This document shows, one piece after another, positions 43,088 through 49,384 of a stretch of DNA of 49,384 nucleotides. The stretch covers positions 1 through 49,384 of the forward strand of contig CAJVXH010000004.1 in the NCBI GenBank assembly GCA_913009835.1, written 5' to 3'. The DNA comes from an uncultured bacterium (lineage in GTDB: Bacteria > Electryoneota > Electryoneia > Electryoneales > Electryoneaceae). The notes under the pieces were generated by a model, which saw only the letters and a program-made list of their open reading frames with translations, made no database searches and was not told the DNA's origin. The translations under genes and the position numbers were made by a program. Each line of letters starts with the position of its first letter. Position 1 is the first letter of the stretch.

Positions 43088-44263
43088 ATGAAATTAGCAC
43101 GCGTTGACAATTTACAGCCCGGTCAAATTCTCGGCCGATCCCTGTTTAATGAGCGGAGGGAAATTGAGCTCGCAATAGGGACCCAGCTCGATCGCGATAA
43201 GATTGACGTTCTCAATCGTAAGCGTTTCACCTACGTGTACATCTGGGAAATCTCCGATGGCGAGTTTGTTGCCCCGCAGGAATTGATCGCTGACACCATA
43301 AAAGCGGCTAATTCAAAAGACATCGCAACCGCACTGAATGACCTGCGTTCTCACGAAGCTCTTCAAAAACTCGATCCGGAAACCGTCGTCAAGGAAATCT
43401 CTCAATCAATTTCTCTGCGCACCCTCCTTCCGTACACGAAAATTGAAGATGTGGCAGGGAAGATTCTCGAAGAGGTTCTGAGAAAAGATGTGCGCCTCTT
43501 CTCATCACTACCTGTTAAGCAGGAAGCTGGATCGGACATAGATCACGCCCTTGATGTAAGCGTGTTGTCCATCATGCTCAGCAATGCCCTGGGTGTGCCC
43601 TATGAGCAATTGATGACGATATCCGTTGCTGGATTATTACACGATTCAGGGTTGTGGGTGCTCAACACAGCGGCTGACAACTCTAACGATACTTTAACGC
43701 AGGATCTCTACGAGGAACATCCTGTATTGTCGATGCTGATGATTCGCCAGGCACGACCGGAAAAAGAGCTGGAGCAGACTATAGTCCGCCAGCATCATGA
43801 GTCTATTGGTGGCTCTGGTTTTCCAGATGGGTTAGAGGGCAGTGATACTCCAGTCGACTTGTCTGAAGATGTTAAACCGAATGGCATACACCCGCTATCA
43901 ATGATCGTCGCGGTAGCCAATCGTTATGTAGCCTTGGTCTCAGGACGGGCCGAACATAAACTGCACACTCCCGAAAAGGCTTTGGCGAAGCTGGTCAAGG
44001 ATTCTGGGGTTTTCTGGAACACCCATGTCGTCACTGAGCTGATTAAGATTGTCCAGCTCTACCCGATGGGTGCCCATATCCGCATAAAAGATTGTTCAAA
44101 TCCGCAGTTCACAGGGTGTTCAGGTATCGTTATCGCCAACAGTCCATTGGATCCAACCAAGCCCACAGTCATCCTGACTCATGACTTCCGGGGAGGTGCC
44201 ATACAGCCGAAACGGATAGTCCTGGCTCGCGAAGAAAAAGTATCTCTAGAGCTCGTCCTCTAA
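43088..44263 (+). CDS. HD-GYP-type protein with altered metal site
   Basis: A 391-residue protein with an N-terminal domain typical of HD-GYP proteins (KLARVDNLQPGQILGRSL, FTYVYIWE) and an HD-GYP-like core. His185 and Asp186 form the HD pair in LLHDSG. His236 and His237 lie in QHHESIGGSGFPDGL, where GYP has become GFP. A later ligand position, normally Asp in a VADxYDAL-type motif, reads Asn278 in VANRYVALVSGR, and the Lys of HDIGK is missing. HD-GYP proteins hydrolyse cyclic di-GMP. This one may be weak or may act only as a binding protein. Confidence 0.85.
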   Translation: MKLARVDNLQPGQILGRSLFNERREIELAIGTQLDRDKIDVLNRKRFTYVYIWEISDGEFVAPQELIADTIKAANSKDIATALNDLRSHEALQKLDPETVVKEISQSISLRTLLPYTKIEDVAGKILEEVLRKDVRLFSSLPVKQEAGSDIDHALDVSVLSIMLSNALGVPYEQLMTISVAGLLHDSGLWVLNTAADNSNDTLTQDLYEEHPVLSMLMIRQARPEKELEQTIVRQHHESIGGSGFPDGLEGSDTPVDLSEDVKPNGIHPLSMIVAVANRYVALVSGRAEHKLHTPEKALAKLVKDSGVFWNTHVVTELIKIVQLYPMGAHIRIKDCSNPQFTGCSGIVIANSPLDPTKPTVILTHDFRGGAIQPKRIVLAREEKVSLELVL

Positions 44264-44383
44264 TCTGTTGAACCCGCCTAATGGATCAGAATCAAATATG
44301 AGAGACATTTTCATTGATCCCACCCGGTAGAAAACGCACCACATCCAAGCCAGACTCAATCGTGATTCAAGAAAGTGAACCGT

Positions 44384-44411
44384 TTGCCATCCTGCTTCTG
44401 CGCGCTATATT
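44384..44411 (+). promoter_or_regulatory. Possible promoter for the two-domain protein gene
   Basis: TTGCCA (44384-44389) and TATATT (44406-44411) are separated by 16 bases, about 30 bases upstream of the preferred GTG start. Confidence 0.45.
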
Positions 44412-44443
44412 CTCCTGATACGCAAACCAGAGAGGTGAGTGGA

Positions 44444-45595
44444 GTGACCGGGGACTGGCTGGCATTGGCAATGGAGAGAGTGCAAGCGGCCAAGCGTGAG
44501 GTGCGCCTGACCCTGCCACCCGGACAACACTCCGTTTTCTGGACCACACTTCTCGAGCGTGCCCGCCTGATTCCAAATCGTCTCACCTTCCATATCCTGT
44601 TGCCTGAAAACCCATCGGACAATGACGGACTGGGTCCAGCTCTGGATGCCCTTCCAGATCTTGATTTAACTCGACATGTCGTCTCGCTTAGTGCGGGCAA
44701 ACCATTCCCATTCTTCGTGCTGCTGACCGACCGTGACGCTGCAATGGTGACTGTCGGTGACGCATACAATGGTGACGATATCACCATAGTACAGACCACG
44801 GATGATGTTCAGTATGTAGCGGACTTCGTTGACAGCTTCGATCGACGTTTCGCCGATGGAGTCAGCGAACCCGACTTGTTTGCATGGCGCGATTGGCTAC
44901 AGGTATTCCCGAAGAGGAAGGAGGCTCGTTCCGCCCTGTCAATGCTCGAGAGAGGTCGCAAAAAACTGGAACGCACTACCCGGAAAACACTCGGCACCTT
45001 ACCACGCCGACGATTCTGGATCATTAAACCAGGCGCCGCAGCGTGGGGGATGGAGGAGAAAGATGGCCTTCCCTTCGAGTTCTGGCTGAAACATTTTTCC
45101 ATGCACCTGGGATGGCCAGGTATGGCAGAGTTCTTTCACAATAATCCGAACCTTCCTCACGGAAAGCTTAGAGCTGCTCTCAAACGCGGTCGGATTAATA
45201 TCACTGATATCACCCGCATGCGCGCCACAGCCCATTCGTTTCTGAATACTATGCATGAACGTGACCGCGTAATCGCAATGGATGGATGGACCAGCAAACA
45301 GAAAATGCGCGTGCAAATATACGCCTGGGGTAAAGTCTCAGGGAATGCAGATCTGGTGAAAGCTCAATGGCCACTCGCACGCCCCATGCAATGGCGTGAA
45401 CTGGATCTGAGAATTCCAGTGAGGATCGTACGGGAATGTACAGGCTTGAAGAGTGCTACATTTCCCATACACCAGGTTCAGTCCGATGCTTTTCGGGCAT
45501 TGATGGCAGCCACCGAATCACGTGCTGCAAATGCCTCTGCTCCACAGCTAAGCCTGACCCTCGATCTATTCGCCAACAAAGACAACCAGGTATAG
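44444..45595 (+). CDS. Unknown two-domain protein: PLD/TrmB-sensor-like N-terminus and possible EVE/PUA-like C-terminus
   Basis: A 383-residue soluble protein. The first half (to about residue 145) has a layout like the PLD-like sensor domain of TrmB-type regulators: AKREVRLTLP, then FWTTLLERA, TFHILLPE, a strand FFVLLTDRDAAMVTVGD and the closing helix ADFVDSFDRRFADG. No HKD motif is present, so it is not a phospholipase. The second half starts RRFWIIKPGAAAWGMEEK and contains RVIAMDGWTSKQKMRVQIYAWGK (shown in part). It goes on to WPLARPMQWREL, a pattern reminiscent of EVE/PUA-like domains that bind modified nucleic-acid bases. The GTG at 44444 has AGAGG 8 bases upstream and follows a plausible promoter; a GTG at 44375 would add 23 residues. 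Function unknown. Confidence 0.6.
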   Translation: MTGDWLALAMERVQAAKREVRLTLPPGQHSVFWTTLLERARLIPNRLTFHILLPENPSDNDGLGPALDALPDLDLTRHVVSLSAGKPFPFFVLLTDRDAAMVTVGDAYNGDDITIVQTTDDVQYVADFVDSFDRRFADGVSEPDLFAWRDWLQVFPKRKEARSALSMLERGRKKLERTTRKTLGTLPRRRFWIIKPGAAAWGMEEKDGLPFEFWLKHFSMHLGWPGMAEFFHNNPNLPHGKLRAALKRGRINITDITRMRATAHSFLNTMHERDRVIAMDGWTSKQKMRVQIYAWGKVSGNADLVKAQWPLARPMQWRELDLRIPVRIVRECTGLKSATFPIHQVQSDAFRALMAATESRAANASAPQLSLTLDLFANKDNQV

Positions 45596-46091
45596 TAATT
45601 CCCAGCCCGGAAGTAAGGAGTAACGCCCAAACAAGTTCCCTCATCCGACACACACAACACCACTTTCCAGCTGAATTCGACTGAAGCTCCAGTATATCTG
45701 GAGGATGATCCTTAAAAGGGAGGAGACATTTCTCCACATATTCAAACTTATTTCGTAGTATTTCGGTTATTGTGCATCCCATTACGATTTTATTGGGACA
45801 ATCGGGGGCCTGCCAATTTGCTGAACAACCAAAGCCTGTTATGCTCGAATTATGAGAGACCGTCACAATATTAAGAGGTCTCTGGAGCCTCTCAGGTAGC
45901 ACAATTGGGGATATGCCGTCTATTAACTGGATTTGGAGGGTTTAGTGTATTAAGGGAAAAGTACATTAGTTTTATTAAAGTCAGAAGGACGGTTGACTTA
46001 GGGTTTTACGGATTAACATATTGTGCGGTCAGTTTGAAAACCAATTTTCGGCTGCTGCTCGCAGTCGTCAAAAAAACCGAAAGGGAGTACG
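45596..46091. other. Long intergenic region before the 1010-residue protein gene
   Basis: No supported gene. A CTCCAG/CTGGAG hairpin with loop TATAT lies at 45687-45703, about 90 bases after the stop of the preceding gene. TTGACT at 45993-45998 with a weak -10 (CATATT at 46017-46022) may be the promoter of the next gene. AAGGGAGT precedes its ATG. Confidence 0.45.
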
Positions 46092-49000
46092 ATGAAGAAG
46101 CTCTTAGTGTTAGTGCTTAGCCTGTGTGTTGTATCATTCGCATTTGCGAATGTTGACAAGGCTGCTGTTAAAGATGCCTTGGCAGCACATAATGCCGGCC
46201 TTGATTTGACAAAAGCCCAGGACGCTACATTGTTTGAGTTCTACGGCACCGGCAATGGCAGCGGCAACGTGATTGACAACTTTGGTGGTCCGGATGCTGG
46301 CGGCTACTCATGGCTAGACAGTGAAGAAGCTGGTGGGCCGACCTTCAACTGGTTCGACATCACAGGAACCGGTACCTCCTTTATAGCCGACATGGGTGAC
46401 GATACCCAGAATGGTCCGTATCCGATTGGATTCCCATTCATGTTCTACGGTACGGCGTTTACGGACGTATACATCTGTTCGAACGGTGCGCTCAACTTTG
46501 ATAATAACTACATCAGCCTTGGCAACGTAGAGCTACCGAATCTGACCCACGGTGCCCAGATCGCCATCTTCAACGACGACCTGGATCCGGTTGGCGGCGC
46601 TGCTGATGCTTACTACGAGACACTCAACGATGGTACCCAGAATGTTTTCGTCATCAGTTGCATCAACTGGTATGAGTATCCGGACGGTGGCTTCGCCATC
46701 ACCATGCAGTATCAACTGTACGAAGATGGTACCATCCAACTCCATTATCAAACGGTCGATGCGGGTTTTGACATTGCTGGCGGCACGATTGGTATTCAGG
46801 ATCCCACTCGTACAATCGGTCTGACTGTGCTTTACAACGGCAGCATCGCTGATTACCCGTATGATGGACTCGCTATTGAGTTCGCCAACGATGGTCCGGC
46901 TCCGGACGCTTCCTTAAGTGGTTATGTGTATGATGACATGAGCAACCCGCTCGAAGGCGCAACTGTCACCTTGAACGGTAACGGAACCCTTTCAGGCATC
47001 GATGGATTCTACGAATTCCCGAGCCTGTTCTCCGGTATCTATCCGTACGAAGTCTCCATGGGTGGATTCATAACTGAAACCGGCAACCTTGACATCGCTG
47101 TGGGCGCGAACACCGCCGACTTCTACCTGGTGCCGATGGAGATGGACGCCGACGTACTGATCGTCGATGTTGATGCAACACCGGACTCAGGTCCAGTCAT
47201 TGAAGGCATTCTCAACGACCTCGGTTACACAACCTACTACACCAACGATTTCTACGGCGCTCCGTTCGGCGATTATGATTACGTGTTCATATTCTCAGGC
47301 ATTTACCCGAACGATTTCGATATCGCGACCGGTTCCCCTGAAGAAGCTGCCTGCATGGACTACTTGAACGCTGGTGGTAACTTCTATCTTGAAGGTGGAG
47401 ACAACTTCGGATTCACACCGCCTACAGGCCTGTTGGCCATGCTCAATATTGACGGTCAGGCCGACGGTGGTAGCGATCTGCTGAACGTCAATGGTGAAGG
47501 CGACTTGGCTGGTCTGGACATGCTTTATCTTGGTGAGAACAACTGGATTGACCACATTGGCCCGCTTAATGGTGCGGTTCAGATTCTTAACAACCCGGCT
47601 GATGGCGCTGGTTGTGGTATTGTTGATAACTCCATGCCCTGGCACTCAGCTGGCTTCAGCTTTGAGCTCGGTATGCTCGAAGATGCAGAATGGACAAAGG
47701 TTGACATCGTCACGTACATCATGGACGTGTTCAACTATGAGGCGCCAATTGACCTCGTTACATTTGAGCTCCTCCCGACGACACCCCTGGTGGTTGCTCC
47801 GGGTGAGACAATTGGATACGATGTCCACCTCGCTAGCCTTGTCGATAATTACATGTGCGGCTTGCACTACGAAACCTTCGTGACCTTCTTGGGTGGTTTT
47901 GTCTTTGGTCCGATCGACGACATCCCGTTTACCATGTATCCGTTCATGGATCATGTCTACACAGGATTTGCTAACACCGTGCCAATGGGTGCACCGGCTG
48001 GTGTCTACACCTTCGAAGGTGTGGCTTCGTCTTATTATGTCCCGTCATTGTTCAAGTCCGACAGCTTTGACTTTGAAGTAACTGGTCCTCCTCCTGAAGA
48101 TGATTGGATGGAAGACTTTGAAGACGGTCTCGCTCAGGATATGGACTGGTTCTACGGTGATATGGGCAGCATGGTGATCGAAGATGGATTCGCCAAGGTT
48201 GATGTCGTAGCTGAAACCGATGAATGGGGATCTGGTGTCTACACCGCAGAAAACTGGACTGATTTCACTGCTTCCTCGACTCATGAGCTGGTAGTCACCG
48301 GTGGTTATTCCGTCGGTATGCTGTGGCGCGGTACTGGTGTCATGGATGCAGCGTATAGCGGCTATGCCGTGTACTGCAGCAACGGTTCTTACTCAGCATG
48401 GGTATACACTGCTGGCGTAGCAACCAACCTCGTCGGTTGGACAGACGGCGGTGGTTTCATCAACTTCGGTGTTGGCGCGATCAATGATATTTCAATTGTT
48501 GCCACGGCCGACAACTTCGACCTCTACTCAAACGGCAATTATGTTGGTAGCTGGACTGATGCCACATATGCCAGCGGTTATGTCGGTGTGGTCACTGCAT
48601 ACACCAACGAAACCTGGTTTGATTATGTCGGATGTTCATTGCCAGTTGCTGGTGCTAACATGGGCGTCGAACTTGGCGAGCTGGAAACAGTGCTTCGTGA
48701 CGACATGGGTCGTGTGATCACCAACCCGGCTGATTTCTACACACCAGGACGCGCGTTCGATCGCAGCGAAGAGATTCTCGCTGAGATGATGCCGCAAAAC
48801 TGGTCCGGCAGTGGTAGCTTCATCACTGAAGAAGAAACCAGTGTTGTTGGTCTGCCGACCGAATTCGCAATGGGAACAGCTTACCCGAACCCGTTCAACC
48901 CGACCGCATCAGTCGCTATCGCTCTTCCGAGCGCCAGTGATCTGACCGTGACCGTGTTCAACGTAATGGGTCAGCAGGTTGCCGAGTTGGCCAACGGTCA

Positions 49001-49124
49001 GTTCAACGCTGGTCAGCACAGCTTCGTGTTCAACGGCTCTAACCTCTCCAGTGGCCTGTATTTCATCCAGGCACAGGTTCCAGGTCAGTTGAACGCTGTA
49101 CAGAAAGTTACCCTCATGAAGTAA
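46092..49124 (+). CDS. Large secreted multidomain protein with type IX sorting domain
   Basis: A 1010-residue exported protein. The signal peptide is MKKLLVLVLSLCVVSFAFA. A beta-rich segment around GFPFMFYGTAFTDVYICSNG (near residue 120) resembles a nidogen-like or choice-of-anchor region. A carboxypeptidase-regulatory-like domain starts LSGYVYDDMSNPLEGATVTL (about 275). A Rossmann-like segment starts DADVLIVDVDATPDSGPVIE (about 352), and a concanavalin-like sandwich follows WMEDFEDGLAQDMDWFYGDM (about 670). The type IX sorting domain begins at YPNPFNPTASVAIALP (about 930). It is probably a surface or released adhesin or binding protein; no catalytic site was recognised. Acidic composition and few Lys residues are typical of secreted proteins in such lineages. 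Confidence 0.9.
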   Translation: MKKLLVLVLSLCVVSFAFANVDKAAVKDALAAHNAGLDLTKAQDATLFEFYGTGNGSGNVIDNFGGPDAGGYSWLDSEEAGGPTFNWFDITGTGTSFIADMGDDTQNGPYPIGFPFMFYGTAFTDVYICSNGALNFDNNYISLGNVELPNLTHGAQIAIFNDDLDPVGGAADAYYETLNDGTQNVFVISCINWYEYPDGGFAITMQYQLYEDGTIQLHYQTVDAGFDIAGGTIGIQDPTRTIGLTVLYNGSIADYPYDGLAIEFANDGPAPDASLSGYVYDDMSNPLEGATVTLNGNGTLSGIDGFYEFPSLFSGIYPYEVSMGGFITETGNLDIAVGANTADFYLVPMEMDADVLIVDVDATPDSGPVIEGILNDLGYTTYYTNDFYGAPFGDYDYVFIFSGIYPNDFDIATGSPEEAACMDYLNAGGNFYLEGGDNFGFTPPTGLLAMLNIDGQADGGSDLLNVNGEGDLAGLDMLYLGENNWIDHIGPLNGAVQILNNPADGAGCGIVDNSMPWHSAGFSFELGMLEDAEWTKVDIVTYIMDVFNYEAPIDLVTFELLPTTPLVVAPGETIGYDVHLASLVDNYMCGLHYETFVTFLGGFVFGPIDDIPFTMYPFMDHVYTGFANTVPMGAPAGVYTFEGVASSYYVPSLFKSDSFDFEVTGPPPEDDWMEDFEDGLAQDMDWFYGDMGSMVIEDGFAKVDVVAETDEWGSGVYTAENWTDFTASSTHELVVTGGYSVGMLWRGTGVMDAAYSGYAVYCSNGSYSAWVYTAGVATNLVGWTDGGGFINFGVGAINDISIVATADNFDLYSNGNYVGSWTDATYASGYVGVVTAYTNETWFDYVGCSLPVAGANMGVELGELETVLRDDMGRVITNPADFYTPGRAFDRSEEILAEMMPQNWSGSGSFITEEETSVVGLPTEFAMGTAYPNPFNPTASVAIALPSASDLTVTVFNVMGQQVAELANGQFNAGQHSFVFNGSNLSSGLYFIQAQVPGQLNAVQKVTLMK

Positions 49125-49172
49125 TATGAGGTTTATTGAATCCAGTGATTGAGGATTCAAGTGTTGTTAAAG

Positions 49173-49206
49173 GAGAGACCGCAGAACTATTGTTCTGCGG
49201 TCTCTC
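49173..49206 (+). terminator. Terminator hairpin after the 1010-residue protein gene
   Basis: GAGAGACCGCAGAAC (49173-49187) and its exact complement (49192-49206) pair around TATT. The following tract is only partly T-rich (TCGCTATTTCTA). Confidence 0.85.
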
Positions 49207-49384
49207 TCGCTATTTCTATAGGGTGCTGACATTTGATAGAGTCATCGAAGCTATGTCTATAGTGATGCTCGAAACTATTGCCTCATGTTCGCGAAGTCAG
49301 TTCACCGTTGGGGCTCGGGGCTCGGAAAACAAATACAAATGCAGCCTCCGGTCAACATACCGACCCTGTCTTTTCTCTTGCTCA

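Noticed and set aside
45905-46120. Plus-strand open frame of 71 codons overlapping the start of the 1010-residue protein gene
   Set aside because: It runs into the signal-peptide codons in another frame and covers the likely promoter.
1-49384. CRISPR arrays, rRNA genes and riboswitches
   Set aside because: No regularly spaced direct repeats of 23-40 bases, no rRNA-like stretches and no recognisable riboswitch core were seen.

Overview
The window reads as a contig from an uncultured Gram-negative bacterium, most plausibly a candidate phylum of the FCB superphylum (the Zixibacteria, Latescibacteria, KSB1, Marinimicrobia or Electryoneota type of lineage). Three large secreted proteins (13285-15171, 37588-39777, 46092-49124) share a C-terminal NPFNPT-type sorting domain typical of type IX secretion cargo. 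Several beta-barrel outer-membrane proteins, a sigma-54 activator with its sensor kinase, a PrkA/DUF444 pair and an HprK with mannose-class PTS proteins fit the same picture. The phylum call is inference; no rRNA gene is present. The first 125 bases are Illumina adapter read-through, not genome, so the contig really starts near 126.

Layout. 126-6690 (all minus): a truncated DUF444 gene, prkA, then an NtrC-type regulator and its histidine kinase. 6720-8960: a scarred region with a palindromic repeat, a REP-like bipartite repeat, the tail of a CusA-type efflux gene cut off by an IS630-type transposase remnant, and a tyrosine integrase beside tRNA-Arg(CCT). 9202-10676: a degenerate 6-pyruvoyl-tetrahydropterin-synthase-like protein coupled to a GT4 glycosyltransferase. 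11123-15171: a beta-barrel protein, a BtrH-like protein and an FG-GAP secreted protein bracketed by intergenic repeats. 15624-20289: typA, a CDP-alcohol phosphatidyltransferase, an MFS exporter, three DnaA boxes and a pseudo-receiver protein. 20445-26732 (minus): an outer-membrane protein, then a cassette matching decaprenyl-phosphoryl-arabinose (DPA) synthesis (UbiA-type phosphoribosyltransferase, DprE1, DprE2) ending in a PgpA-type phosphatase, followed by kbl. 27221-28015: another outer-membrane protein. 28220-36236 (plus): malQ, a Cys-containing small protein, topA, xerC, hpf, hprK and mannose-class EIIA and EIIB. 36618-49124: a CHAP/peptidoglycan-binding protein, a subtilisin with sorting domain, a PpiD/SurA-like foldase, OsmC, a degenerate HD-GYP protein, an unusual two-domain protein that may carry an EVE-like fold, and a 1010-residue secreted protein.

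How the parts connect. The cassette at 21735-25314 would make a polyprenyl-phosphate-linked arabinofuranose donor, a pathway best known from mycobacteria, with the PgpA-family enzyme a candidate for the missing phosphatase step. The 34083-36236 operon looks like a regulatory rather than a transporting PTS, because no EIIC or EIID gene is present. The intergenic space is unusually rich in structured palindromes. At least two families recur within the window, and one has the paired, inverted two-hairpin design of bacterial BIME/REP elements.
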